DNA of 64,000 nucleotides from Otis tarda (Eukaryota; Chordata; Aves; Otidiformes; Otididae). Below the pieces are notes generated by a model that did not search any database, was not told where the DNA came from, and was given only the letters and a program-made list of their open reading frames with translations. A program made the position numbers and the translations under genes. Positions 49,004 to 62,715 of this stretch are shown here, one piece after another (position 1 is the stretch's first letter; each line of letters opens with the position of its first letter). The stretch lies in NCBI GenBank assembly GCA_026413225.1, contig CM048552.1, positions 200,893,553 to 200,957,552 of the forward strand, given 5' to 3'.

Positions 49004-49041
49004 CGTTTTGTTTTTTTGTTTGTTTGGTTTGGTTTTTTTTT
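49004..49041. repeat. T/G-rich low-complexity tract
   Basis: Mixed ttg, tttg and ttggt units ending in a T10 run. It resembles a decayed (GTTT)n microsatellite. Confidence 0.8.
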
Positions 49042-52000
49042 TGCTTTGCCAGAGTAAAATAGACAAATGCTTCTAGCTTTTGAAGGAGTTCCCACAGGAT
49101 CACCCGATGTATTAATGGAAAATCATATGGCCTGTGTTACCAGTGAACATCAAAGCAAAACGTGGAAAGGGACATATTCCCAGGGTCACACGGAGGTACA
49201 AGAAGCCAAAGTCAGCAGGATAGTCCCCACTTCTTAGGAAAGTACATCTGCCCCTCCTGTTGTGCAACAAGTAAGCATTTGACTTGTTTATTACATTAGG
49301 ATTTTTTCCCCTTCCTTGACATCTTTAGAAAGTGGTCAGATTTAGGAAAAAGTTATTCATCCCTTGGTTTCATGTCCACTACTTATGTGATGGAACAACT
49401 TAGTATTCCACAAAGAAACTTAATTTTTTTTTTGTACTGTGACAGCTTAATAATTATCCCTTTCAAAACAGGATGCTCAGCTCATTACCACTCTGTGCGC
49501 TTAGTCTGACTAAACCCTGTAGTGAATTTTTGACTCTCTGAGAGGAGCTCTGTGAGATATTACTGTTCAGTTGGGTATGAAGGGGTACTGTGCCACCAAA
49601 ACAGAGACTGCCTGTTACCTGATAAACATTTCCAACTGAACTAAAGTAAAATTCTTTCTGGATTAGTCTTTAAATGAACATCACTGCCAGAAGAAAAGCA
49701 GTAAAATGGGAGGAATCTTTACCCTTTGTGTGATCAGCTACTCCAGTTAGTTCAAAAGGGAAGTTCTTTCTCAAACACTAATGCCCATTTACCACTTACT
49801 TAAGAGGATTGAAAGTGAACAAGCAATTATTGCAGATATTCTTAATTTATATGATGATATCATTTAGTCTCATATGGGTCTTGGGTTGCCCTGTGCTAAA
49901 CATTATGCAGATGTACAGAAGACAAGGCAGAGAAAGTCTGGCCTACAGGTTGGATATTACTTGTGACACTGGCTTATCCGGCCTTTGGTCTGCCTCTGCC
50001 ATATTTCCTTCCAAGCTGCATGTGTAGTATCATCATAAAAGTAGATTGCATCACATGACATAGTCTTTCATGGGACCAGAAACAGCTAAGAAGGCATGCC
50101 ATCTATGCAAAACTTCAGATGAACCCAAGCCAAAGCTTTTCACCAGATTGTCACATAAAACCAACCTGAGACACTGCGTAGCTGCATGTGTGGAAGGCCA
50201 TGTCCCAGCAGTGCTTCTTTCCAGAGCAGGCCTGCAACCTCCTTGGCAGCTGGCAGAGTGGTCCTCTCCATACTCTGACTGCCTTGTCTGGGTAAATCTA
50301 ACCTTGCCTCCTTTTGGGGAGTTTTGAAGAGACCAGAGCTTGTTGGTTTTCTTTCACTTGGTTTTCTCTTCTGCCTCCTTCCCTCTTCCTTCATTTGACA
50401 GGAATTCAACCTGAGGAATAACACTGACTCTAGGTGTGATGATTTACAACTCCAAACTCCTGGCTCTTTGATGAGTTCCTTTCCCCTCCATGGGAGTTCC
50501 TCAAGTTTACATGCCTATTATAGTCCTTACAGAGGGCTTACAAGTCCTTTGGCCTCGACTGTTCTTTTTCCAGATTACGACTTGTTCAGGACTGTTACAG
50601 TAATTTGTAGGTAACATATTAGAAGAAATACCAATGTACTTACGTCTTATTCAGTTTATAATTTCCATCTTGATAAAGCTTCTGCTCTCATAATGGACAA
50701 CACAGACAACACAAATGGTTCCTCATTTCAAAAATTTTGATTTAAAAGCCACTTTCTCAAATACTTTATTTTCATAGTTACAAGCTCAGGTTAAATATTC
50801 TGCTTCTCTTAAGATACAGGGGACCACTCTAGTCCTGCATGATTTAAAATATGCATTTTAAACACCTTATAATTAGCCTTATAATTAGTAGGGGATTTTT
50901 TTTTTTAGCCAGACACAGGTACAACCGGTAGCTTCATGCTTTAATGTTTTCTCCTGATCGCAGCTTTATCAAGCTTTAAAGGTCCAGATTTATACCTTCT
51001 GTTTCAGAGTGAATGGACCTGCCAGTGTCCACAAAATATTGCTCTTTCTTAGAAGATAAAGTCAAAGTCTTGTACTGATCAATGCAGTTTCACTGCAAGA
51101 TTTTGACATTTTGTCATTTTGTACCAGACCTTTTGAACTGACAGTGTTAGGTAGGACAGGTTGAGTTGCCTCAGTTTTGAGAATGCATGTTTTACAGGTT
51201 TGAGGATGTAAAGGATGTTGTAAAGCCCCATGTATAAGGTGGTGAAGAAAAAAAAAATAGTGATCAGTGGATGATTATTCTTTCTCTGAAGAACCTGGCC
51301 TGAATAAGCGTCATCCCTCCAACTTCTTTATCCTGACCACATTGTAGTCTTTCTATGAATGCTGAGAAACTGAGTGTGCTTCAGCCTGAGGCCACCCCGG
51401 CTCAGGGACTGTCCCTCAGTATCAGTTCCTAGCTGATAATGCATTTGTTGAGACAGAGTCTCTGCCTCTTCCCCACTGTCTCTTCTTCAGCCAAATTTCA
51501 CCCCTTGCACTTGGCCCAAGGAGATGGAGCCATTCAACTCACACAAAGAGCCACTAAGAACCAGAAGATAAGGGAGCAAAAAATTGAGACAGGAATTGAA
51601 AGTGTAGCTGGGAAGAAGAATGAGAACCTCTAGGTAGGAACTGAGAAGGTAGAAGAAAATCTAGGCAGAAGCAGGGAGAAAAGATGGAAAAGTATTTAAC
51701 TACTGTAAAACTTGCAATTGAACTTGTAATTTTCAAATCGCTGCACCTTCCTGTGTGCTAGAAGATTGTCAGCAGTTTTGCAGCTAATGTGTCTTCATGG
51801 CAGACAGACAAAAAACTAGGAAATCATAGGTGGTTATTTTGATCTGCCAAAATCAACCTTGTTGACACCTCATTTATGGCCAGCATTGTCCCTCACAAAA
51901 ATTTCTTTTTTGTCTTCTTTTCTTTCATTCTGTTTCTTTCTTTTATTTTTTTTTAAAGGTAACTGCATTTAAAAAAAAAAACTATGGAAGCATTGCAAAG

Positions 52001-54115
52001 GGAGTCATTCGAATGTAAGATCTAAGTTCAGTCCTCACGCAAGCAATCAGACAGAAGGGAGTTGCAGGTTTCATAATAGTTTCACCTCCAATATCCCGAA
52101 CTGACTCAGTGCCTAGAATGACCAGTGCTGACTGAACAGCAGCTATTAATAATTTATGGCATGCTTTCTCAGGAGGTGATGTACTGAATTCTTTGCTGTA
52201 GAACTACCCAAAAATATATCTACAGTGGGCTATTTCTACAGTATTTCAAACTATAGCACGCTACGTATCTTCATCCTCATGGAAAGTTGCATATAAGACT
52301 AAAGCTGAGTGAAGCAAGAGAACAGAAATAGGGCAAGGGAAGAGCGCTTTTGATTCAGCAACTGAGCATACAATTTGTAGGTACAAAGCTTTCTTCAGGA
52401 ACAAAATGTTACAAATTCCAAAGGTCACACGGAGATTAATCTTTCACATTCAAACAATTCCCAGGTCATTACAAGAGTAGAAATTAATATTAAACTCCCA
52501 ACACACTGAAGCTTTTTGATTCTACGCAGCCAGATACCAGACTATAACTGTGCTGTAAAGGGCGTACAGGGAATTCCATGTTCCTGTGACAGCGCTAGGT
52601 GGGAGGGAAAATCGTGGTCTAGTGGTCTGCGCTCTTCCTTCTGAACATTTTATGAGCAGAAGTTAAAAACAGTTTCTAGTGTATCTGAAACAAGGATGAC
52701 ATAAAGCAGAAGTAATTTAATGAATGAATCAACAAAACCAGGCTGTAAAAATATTTAACCTAAACGGCTATAGAATCAATGCACAATCAACTTTGGGTCA
52801 ATCCACGTTGCTGGGGACTAGGAGAAATACTTGGGCCAGCTCTCTGGAGAATGGCTATAGATTGCAAGGGCTTATTACCTCTCATTTGTCTGTTAATGAA
52901 GCTGTGTAAATGTGTGCAAAATGCTGTTTCCATATTTAGCAAATTGTACTTGGTTCCACCCAAAATAAACAATAGACAATAAACCCTGCAAACCTGAAGA
53001 AGCTCCATACAGATCTAGAAGAGGTAACTCAGTACCACGGTGGGGGCAAACACCAGGAGAGCCCTGCAGAGCCGGCATGGGGCCAGCATGGCCTGTGGAA
53101 GACAAATCTGTGCCCACGTTGGAGCCAGGCTGGCTCTGTGCTGCGTTGCTAATGCACTGAAACACGTCCTTTGTGGAAACGCTGGTGTTTGTAGCACAGG
53201 GTGAATGTTTAACAGGTAAAGGTGGTAGCGGAGAAATTAGGCAGAGTGCAAGGTTAAATAAGGAAAATGAAAATCTAATTAAACATAAGTAAAATTAGAG
53301 CAGTGGTTAAGTTATTGCCACCTATTAAAGACAGAAGTGGAGCACTATGTGTTGTCCTGAGGTCCTGACATCCGTACTACAGGACCACCAGAGAGGTTTT
53401 GCTTCAGACTGGCTGTGGTCTGATCTTGCGGGCTGAAACCCCCCCCAGATTTCCCCAGCTGCAGCTTGGGCAAGCACTGCTCCATTCTGCCTCATCTCCG
53501 AGGATTACAATTCATCCCCCTGTGACCACTCTGCCCTGGGAGCCAAAGTGTCGATAACAGGGACAATCAGGAGGATTTTACTGCAGAACTGTGCTCCTGA
53601 CCCAAGCTGACACGACAACGCAGGCATACCCTTAGGGACTTCCTCAGTGCCCCGGAAAAAATGAAATCCCCAAGCAGTAACTGCTTATCATCACCCTCTG
53701 TGCCCATTTGGGTCTCCTTTCAAGAGACTGTAAAGTACCACAGACCCTAGCTGTGTGTGTTTTGGTTAAGCTAGGTAACAACTATTATTAGCAAACACTC
53801 ATTACTAGGATTGCTGATTTATTTACTAACTCAAAATCTTCCATCAACAACTTTTCTGCTAAGGAATTTTAGCTGGATACCAAATCCTTCTCAATCACAC
53901 CATCCTGAACTCCAAAAACCTGATTAATTATTGTAATTAATACAAATTACATGTTAAGCAATAGCCATGTGTCAGCTTCTGTCCTCACTCCCATTCTTCG
54001 TAAGCATTTCAGGGATGTAAATATCAGGCAGAGTAAACAACTGTTTAAGCTAACATGCTGACACAAGAACAAATGGATATAAGTTGACTATGAATAAATT
54101 TAGGCTGGAAATAAG

Positions 54116-54132
54116 AAAAAAAAAAAAAAAGT
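54116..54132. repeat. A-homopolymer run
   Basis: A run of about seventeen A following aaataag. No retrotransposed source is recognisable. Confidence 0.8.
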
Positions 54133-56164
54133 ATTACAACACCAAGGATATGAACCAGGATTTTTATGGGAGCAACGCAGGACTAAAAAATCCTACTTTT
54201 ACAGTTTAAGAAAAGTACGAAATAACATGGAACTTCTTACAGAATGGAAAAAAGTCAGAGACTCTTCTGAAGCCGTGTACGTGACAGTGCAGCTACAGCC
54301 AGATCTCAGCATGGCCCAGGAGCAGGGAGAGGCCAAGTTTCAGATGACATTGAAGCTTTCTCAGATCAGACGCTGTTAATTGCTTCACTCTACCTGGCCT
54401 AGATGAGATCGCAGAGAATATAGTTTCACAATGTTTTATTTGAAGTTTAAAATATGTAAGCTTTGCTTGTAGCAATGGAATATGTTTTAAACACTTAGAA
54501 AGAAATGTTTGTGCAGATAAGTATATTTGTTAAGCGGGTAAATCATAACTAGCTACTGCAACTTTTGGTGTTGAAATACCTCTCTTCAGTTGTTACCACT
54601 TTGGCCTTTCAATTTTTATCATATTATTTATACTATATATAGGCTATTATACTGTGCAATCTTTCTCATAACTTTAAGATACCTACAGAGATCTAAAAAG
54701 AAATTCAGTACACAAGGCAGCGAGAAAAGGAAATTTTACCTGGGTTAATGATAGATGAAAATACATACTCAATTCTGGAAAGCAAAAATTCCATTACATG
54801 GTTTAATTTAGGCAATGAGTAGTGAAACAATGTAAGTTTTAATATATTTGTGAAACCATTTCTTACTCCTTTCACAGCCTTTGTACATATTACAAATTCA
54901 TAACATAGATTATGTAGTTTATGGAGTATATATATTAAATTATCTCCAATTCCAACATTTCCTGCAATATTTTCAAACCTCATCTTTTTTTTCTTTGTTT
55001 GTATAATATACCCGTAAACTCTTATTTGCATTGCAATTTACTATTCAGCTTAAGTAAAGGGATTGGACTTTCACCTTAAAAATATTTAAATTAATTACGC
55101 CAGAAGAATTAGAATAACAGTTTTTAGCTGCTGGTAGCTTGTAAAAATAAATAAAATATTTTTTTCTATTAAAATAATGCATTAAATAACAATTTGTCCT
55201 AGGGGACACTATACCAGTAAAGAAACTAAAGGATCGTGAAGCTTCAGTACAGCTGGAGGAGACCAACTTTATTTGAATAAAGTCTGCCTTTGGGTGGCTG
55301 CAATTTCATGTTTGTCTAGTTTGCACCTGCTCAGGAGAATTTCGAATTACTGAATCCAGTGTCCAACACCTACAAAATAAAATGTTATTCAACTGGTGAA
55401 AAAGAGGGAACATTATCAGCATTTTCCAACACTGCGTGAAACATACCCCAAAACATGAAACCAAGCCAAAGTGTAGAAACTCAGAGGCTATCTTCCTTAC
55501 TCTATTAGCTCAGAAACGCGGAGGGCAAGAATATGGCTTTGTGAATCTATGATATAAGAAGCTATCCTCAAAGTCTTGGCCGGTTATACCTCATAGACTT
55601 GGAATTTCAATTAGAGTTGTGGGGCTTTTTTCTTCCTCCTAATAGTCATCGAACTGGAAATGCTAGCTACATCTGAAACCTCTGTGCTGAGCAGGGCTGA
55701 GCCATACACCTCCTCTCCAGTCAGACACCTTCTCTCTGAGGCTGACCTTGTGCTCCAGCTCCCCAGGGAATCAAGGCAGCTGCTGTGCACTTCTGAGCCT
55801 GATGCTTTCTCTGGTGCAGTCCTGTGCATAGTCTCCTGTTAGCTAGGTCCAGACAGCTCCTGGCTTGATGTGAAAGAGTGCTGAATTGCTCCACTGAAGC
55901 AAAAGGCTCCCTATACAGTCAGCAGTGGTAAGTAAATGCTCCACTCTTGATCATTATCAAGAGACCTTCAGGGGTGCCTGTATCTCTCTGTTGACTACGT
56001 AGGGAGTCTGGGCACGCACATTCGAATCACACAGGCAGACCGTGAACTTACATGTAAGATACTGTAATGCCTGACTTACAAACTTTACTGATATGGAACT
56101 CGGCAGTTTCAAGTCAGGACTTTAGGATTCCAACTTTAGGGTTGATTGGAGGACTACTGAGAGA

Positions 56165-56545
56165 GCCAGGAATCTGGAGCACATGGTCTATGAGAAAATC
56201 CTGAGAGATGTGGTCTTGTTTAGTTGATAAAGAGGTGATCTGCACCTGCAAGTGTCTGCATGGGAATTATGAAGGTGATGGAGTCAAACTCTTCTTGGTC
56301 ATGGTACATGTCATGCACATACAATGAGCAACAGCCACAAGTTGTGGCTTGAGATGTTCATCTTCTGCTTTAAGAAAAACATGTTCACTGGTGAGTGGTG
56401 CAGCACTGGAGAATGTTATCCAGCATAGTGGTGGATCCTCATTACAGTCTCTACTGACCTGGTCTAGTGCTGGTGACAGTCTCACTTTGAGTGGGAAAGG
56501 GGTGAGATGACCATTGAAGTCTCTTCCAGTTAACACCAAAAGAAT
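56165..56545 (+). mobile_element. CR1 LINE 3' fragment, ancient and heavily decayed
   Basis: Diverged but colinear with a CR1 3' end over about 380 bp. In order these are ctggagcacatggtctatga (the clustered ORF2 segment), ctgcacctgcaagtgtctgc, gatggagtcaaactcttc, aagaaaaacatgttcact, gcactggagaatgttatcc, tggtctagtgctgg and gatgaccattgaagtctctt. The order and spacing, more than identity, support the call. The gagtctcc/ggtggatcc region suggests an old CR1 subfamily different from the young copies. The octamer tail is lost. Confidence 0.7.
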
Positions 56546-58489
56546 TCTGCATTTTCATCTTCGCCTCTGAACTTGGCCTGTAAAAGCAACCCTTCAGGTT
56601 TACACCAGCAGCCATGAGCAAAATGTAGGAACTCCAGTAGTATGAAGTAAGTTCCTAAAAAATTGGAAGATCCTGTATCTTATTATTTCTATCAGCTAGC
56701 AGATGTTCAAAGTTCTTCCCATTACCTGGCTGAAACAGGCAGAGCTGACAAGATGTGTAGAGGACCTCAAGACTTGTGCTATGTGTGGTTGCAGTAACCA
56801 TAATGCTGAGGACAGTCCACACCACAGATTTCATAAGAGCTAATTGCAGAGGGCGTTGGAGCCTGTTAAGTGCTTAACTTGTTAAGAAAGTGAGGCTGGA
56901 TGTAATTTACAAACAGATATTTCTTGTAGTGCTGATTTTCTTACAGCAACAGTTTTCATGTTGCTCTGATCCAATTACAGAGTTACAGTTCATATTCCAA
57001 AGCAAGAGTAGGTGGATTTTCTTTTACTTTGGAGAAAGCAAAAGAGAAATTGTTAACAGGGCAGTGCTGTAAGAGAGTAAGAACATCCACTGAGATGACA
57101 GTAGCAAGCAAAAGATCTTTATTTCCATCAACCTTGTAGGCTTAAAACATAAACAAATGTAAAAAGAAAATGAAAGTCAGCTCTGAACAGGCATTCATAT
57201 TTGAGTGAAAGACGGAAGGATTTTGAAACATTCGTAAATTGAAAAATGTTAAAACTTTGAAGAGGAGAAAAGGCAATTCTTGGATTTTTTTTTTTCAGAT
57301 TGATGAAAGGGAAAAAAAAGTTATTAAGATCACTTAGAAGGCTTTTAAATCACTAATTGGAGTCCAAATGTATTTTTCTTCCCTCAAATGCACAGTTTTT
57401 AGAGAACAAAGAACCTAAAAAGCTGCCTACAATCACTCCAGTTAATAGCCACAGATGAGAAGCAATTATGGGGAGCTCTGTTTTTAAAGGCAGCTCTAAC
57501 ACAGGGATGCTCAAACCAGTAGAGATGTAACAGTCACTGCTGATTTAGGTTTGATGCTGGAGGAAGTCTAGCCATGTTAGTTCTGTTATGATTATGTTAA
57601 TGTACATCCCTGCATTTGTTCTGGCTCCCAGCCTTCTCGATTATCCCTCTTTGGTGTGACATCACTTCTGAGATCAATGCAAGTACACCGAAACTTCTGA
57701 GCTGCATGGTATAGATATGCCCAGTACTTTCAAAAAATAGAATTAACACTGTCATCCTTACTAGTGGATATTGCCTTGCAAATGTATGAACAAAGGTACA
57801 CTGGTAGAAATTACCGAACTTGAACGGCTTTTGTTTGCTGAAGAAAAGAAGCAGGTCCAACTCAGATCTGAGCCACCAATACTGAAATAGACTTATATTC
57901 TGATAAAAGAATCTGCTATGGTTAAAGGTATTTATTAATAATAGAAAGTTTCTGATTTACATCTCTTTTCACTGAGGTTTAGTGCAGCAAATTAGTTAAT
58001 GTAATTATAAGTGATGCAAATATAAAAATAAAAACAGATCCAGATGTTGCAATACTGAAATATTAAAGATTAATTTGATTTAGAGCTAACATTAAATTAA
58101 GAGAAAAGGAGTCAGTCCTAAAAAGTCGTAATTACATTACATATTTTAGGATGTTTTGAGGTCTCACAACAAAGAGGACTTAGCTACTGCTGCTAGTAGT
58201 TGCTACATAAACAAAAGGAATTTTTATTAATTCTCAAAAGTTATTCTCAGAAAAAAACATACACTAGAGCATTGTAATGTCCTAAAAAGACATGAGGCTT
58301 ACAAATATAGAACTATATTTTGCTCATGTGTAAAGGAAAGTGATTAGGAACAAATAAGTGGGGAATAACTTCTTGTTATGAATTATGTGCTTAAGAAGTG
58401 ATGATGGTTTAAATTCCACACTTAAGTGATGGTAAGCCTGGATCCAGCCTTTGAGAGTAGCTTACAGGGAATAAAAAGCTATTAAATGT

Positions 58490-58640
58490 GAAAGAGGAGG
58501 GTAATTAATGGACCTTTATGGCAAGCAGCAGTATATTTCTTTTTCTCCCAAACTTTAAATGTCATCATTTGATATTTAGATTACAGACCACTGGAGGCTT
58601 CTTAAAGTTTCTGAAAATGTAGCAAACAATATAGACTGAG
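58490..58640. other. Candidate conserved non-coding block
   Basis: Repeat-free block with gggtaattaatgg, a tgtcatcatttgatat segment and other complex AT-rich motifs of the homeodomain and TALE type. Called from appearance only. Confidence 0.2.
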
Positions 58641-61600
58641 AGCTAACAGCATACACCATCGATATGAATTAAGATTATTTTGGACTGTGATAGACTACCG
58701 TCTCATTCATTATCCCAGCACTTAGTTGAAATAAAGTTTGAACCGGAAAGCAAGTTCAGTCTTGGGAAGATGCGGTAACAGAAATGGATCATTTACCTCA
58801 GTCACTGAGTTTTCATTGAAATTTGAAAGCCCTGTGAAGTATGGGGACTCAAGCTTCTCTATAAAACCTCACTGAGCTGCATTTAAATTCCACTACCTAC
58901 CTTAAACATCTCCTGGTGAAGGTTCTAACAAGTGGTTTCTGCATCTTCAGTCTACTTCCCTAAGAGACTGTGCCCATCAGTGTTAATGGCCTCTTTATGG
59001 GCATGTCCTACACTGGCAAGAGGTGTGCATTACCTAGGAGTGTCCAGGAAGGCGTTGTCTGCTGTGCTGTCAATGGTAGGAAAGCCATGGTGGTCTTCAA
59101 GAAACCTGAACGCTGACCCATTGAAGTCCTGTACAACATTTCACCTCACTAATGTTGTATCATGAAAATATGGCTCCTTTCCCAGGAGAACACACCACAT
59201 GGAGCAGGTCTTTGGGCAGCCTGGCTGAACACACTGCCAGATACCCAAATACCAACACACCATTGCCAAAGGGACGAACGGGAACTTCTGGGTTTATTTC
59301 TCGACTAGTGTAAAGTGAGAGGAAACACCAGGTTCTCTTAGATTAGAGCAGGTAGGAGTTTCCAAGGAAGTCATAGAAACACCCTAGCATTTAAACTTTG
59401 ACGGCGTAATACACTACAGCAGCTAATTCTACAGTGAAACATAGAGATATGACTAAATTGGCCTTGATTGTGTAATAAAACACAGTACATAGGTGCTGAA
59501 CGAGGAAAAATAAAATCAGAACTCCAACATCTGCTGCTATCGGATGAGGGGCAGATTCTTACCAAAAGAAATTGTTTCATTCTTTCACGCATTTATCTGA
59601 CTATTGTATTTGCTCCAGTGAGGCTCTATCCAATGGAGTCTGGTGTAGAAGAAATTACAAATGAACCAAAAAGAGATTCCCAGGGGAAGATTTCCTTTAA
59701 TAGCAACACAAGGCAAATTCAGCCAAAAACGCCAGCCAGGACCCAGATGAACACTTCAGTAACAAGTACTGGAAACAAGGTAGAGCTGTGCATAGCAGCA
59801 CACCAGGGACTAGTTCAAGATCTGTGACTAAGAGAAAGAAGTCATCACCATAGCATGAATGGTTTTTATTACACACTTCTTGTTGTTCATCAGAAGACAC
59901 TTAATAAAACAGATCAGCAAATAAAACAACAACAGAGTTTACAGCTGTAGCATAAAACCAAATAAGCAGTAAAAAGTTAATGCTAAAAGATATATTTTTC
60001 AGCCCTGGCTTTGCAAACACAACAGGTGGAGCTCTGCACATTTCAGAGGAAGTCTGAAGCAACATGCTGTCTGAAAGGTCTTCTGCCATTCTCATGGATG
60101 AGACCAGGAACACCTAGGTATCTTATATCAACAAATGTTTGATGCTCTGAACATAACAGACCAAAATCTGCTTTCAGCCATATTCCCTGTCACCCCACCG
60201 GCTACAGCAAACAAGCTAGATGTGTTAATGAGAGCAAGTTTTAGTGAAAGGGATAGCAATTTCTTCCAAAAGGCAAAATGAAAAGTAAACTGCAATTGCA
60301 TTTCTACCCCAGCTACCTAGGGGCAAAACTGTGGCTGAAATCTTATCATCCAAATCAACCGATTATGAGTAGCTTGAGTCTAAGCTGATGTAGTCATGTA
60401 TGCCTAATGATTGCATTTCAAAATATCACTGGGAGGAAAATAAAAGCAAAATTGACTAAATGATGTGACACTGTTCTCACTACATTACCTTCGTTCCGTG
60501 TCAAAACAGAGGACACTCTGGGCAAGTCAAATGATCACTTCTCAAGGTCCTTTCTGGTTCTCCTGATTTCTCCCTATATGAAACTGAGAGCAAACAAGCT
60601 CCGTGAAGTAACTCACTTCATGATCTTCAGATGAAAAGCAATTTGGAGAATATGTTATTATTTTAGACCAAAAAAAAGGCCATATTTTACTGCAAGGCAA
60701 GTATAATTTGACTGCTGTTGGAAGGAATGGAAAGCAGCAAAAAAAGAGAATACGAGATGATTTAGGAAGGCAAAGACTCATGCTCTCTAATTTAATAAAT
60801 TTATATTTGTCAAATGTAACATTGCTAACAGATTATGGTCCATATGTTTTAACAGCAAAGGGTAGAGTTCCCTTTGTTGACTATGATTGGCCAGTGGTTG
60901 AGTTAATGCAAGGGTGTAGCTGGTTTAATGAAGTGCAACAAAAGATAAGGAAAGCCTAGGAGACATTCCAGTAAAAATGAAGCAGAATAATTTTTTTGCA
61001 TAGCTACAATTTCATTCAAACAGGTAAGTCTCTCAGAGTAAAACCATCAGTTTAACTGGAACAATGAATATGACATATATTAATGATCACCCAGCTTCTT
61101 GCTACCCTTGAAATTAAAAGGGAGATGAAGTGCTGCAGACAGAATATGTTAAAATCAGACACAGGTCTGCTGAATCTAGGGACAGGCATTAATGTAATTT
61201 ACATCACCTTCCAGGCCATTTACTGAAAAAAAATTATACTAATAGATTCTGACTCTGTGACTGAATAGGACCATAAGTATCTGTATTACTGGATAATCTT
61301 ATGTACATCTAAAAATTATTTGTGCTATAATTCTAAGATAGTTTATTAGTTTAACAAATAAATCTCGATTAAAAGCAGGTTTTCCAGTTCACTGAAAATT
61401 TCAGTCTTTCAGAATTTCATTTCAGTCCAATTCAGGTAATGTTTTTTTTTCCAAATTTATTCCAGGAAGAAATCATCTAAAATGGGGGCACACTGCACTA
61501 GGTAGTGACAGTTGCCAGGAAAGGTGGAAGGAATACTATCAGCCCTGGATTCCTTTCAATCCATTGCCCATTTTCAAAATAAAGATGTTCCTCCTGCTTC

Positions 61601-62700
61601 GTCTAATGGCCTGCCCCAGACTCCCAAGTCCTGTAGGTGGTTCACAGGACCAGCAGTTCCCAAGCCGTGTGTCGAGGCAGAGCTCACCCCTACGGCACCA
61701 CTCACCACCTGCTGAAGAGATGGGTCTTAGACAAATATTTTCGTGGCACAGAGCATGGCAAGGCTCTGCCTCCACAGCTGAGCAATTGGAAGCCTAGTGC
61801 ACATCCATCTTCCATCCTCACACAGCACAGACACCGTGGGCACAATCAGTTCTGCCAGATCTTAAGGGCTTGATGTGTTGCCCACATCTAGATGTCTTGT
61901 GACATCAGGATGACCTAACGTAGGCTACCTGGCCCTCAGTTACTGGTCTTGAAGCACATGGGCTTCTGTGCACATTACAAATACCACTGGGCACCTGAAG
62001 GCCACAGGGTATGTGTAAATACGCACATCACAGATTTCTTAAGTTGGTAACATGAATCCCAATAAAGAGACAGGTCAGCAGTGAGCCATAAGAGCTGCTT
62101 TGATTGACATATCTGGAACTGTAAAAGATACATGTCTGAGCTGTCTCACAGAGGTGAGGAGTCTGAACAGCACTGACTAGAGGTGCATACCAAAAAATAA
62201 CATAAGAGAGAGAGAGGCTGGTGAGAGATCTTCATCATTGCAAATTTAAAGCCAGCTGTCAGTACATGTTCTTTCATTTTAACTCATTTATTTAACCATA
62301 TAGTCAGTTAATATCTAGCACGTGTACAGGCTATAGCCATCATTTGCTAAGAAGACGTAAAGGATGAGAGATTTGGGAACAAGTCCATCTTCTCAGTGAC
62401 ATAATTCTAAAACCCTCTTGTGAAATTATTTTTCACTTGTCAGCAAAGAGCAGCAAACTAATAGCTATGTTAAAACAATAGCTGCATGTTTTTCACAAAA
62501 CTAAATAGCCAGCCCCCAAAGCGACAAAGTGGCTTAGGTGCTGTACTACAAAACGTCTTCGTCAGGAAGGACCAAACAGCAGCGAAGGCAGCTTTCCGAA
62601 ACTGAGTCCATAGTGACACAGGGGGAAAGATAAGATAAATACAATAAAATATGACAATATCTTTCCCCTTACAGTCCTCAAAGCTTTTGTCTCTCTGAGG

Positions 62701-62715
62701 AAAAAAAAAAAAAAA
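62701..62715. repeat. A15 homopolymer
   Basis: Fifteen or so uninterrupted A. No poly(A)-tailed retrocopy is seen on its left. Confidence 0.85.

Larger units (their letters stand above)
47983..56164. other. Long stretch without a recognised gene
   Basis: More than 8 kb with no exon, RNA gene or repeat family that I can name. It holds a T/G-rich tract at 49004-49041, a CT-rich tract near 51900-51955 followed by an A run at 51971-51980, a C8 run near 53437 and an A17 run at about 54116-54132. Open frames are short and overlap on both strands. Confidence 0.5.

Noticed and set aside
52614-52627. Second tRNA-like sequence (gtggtctagtggtc)
   Set aside because: It matches only the D-arm of tRNA-Glu or tRNA-Asp. 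No B box, acceptor stem or anticodon arm follows, so chance is likely.
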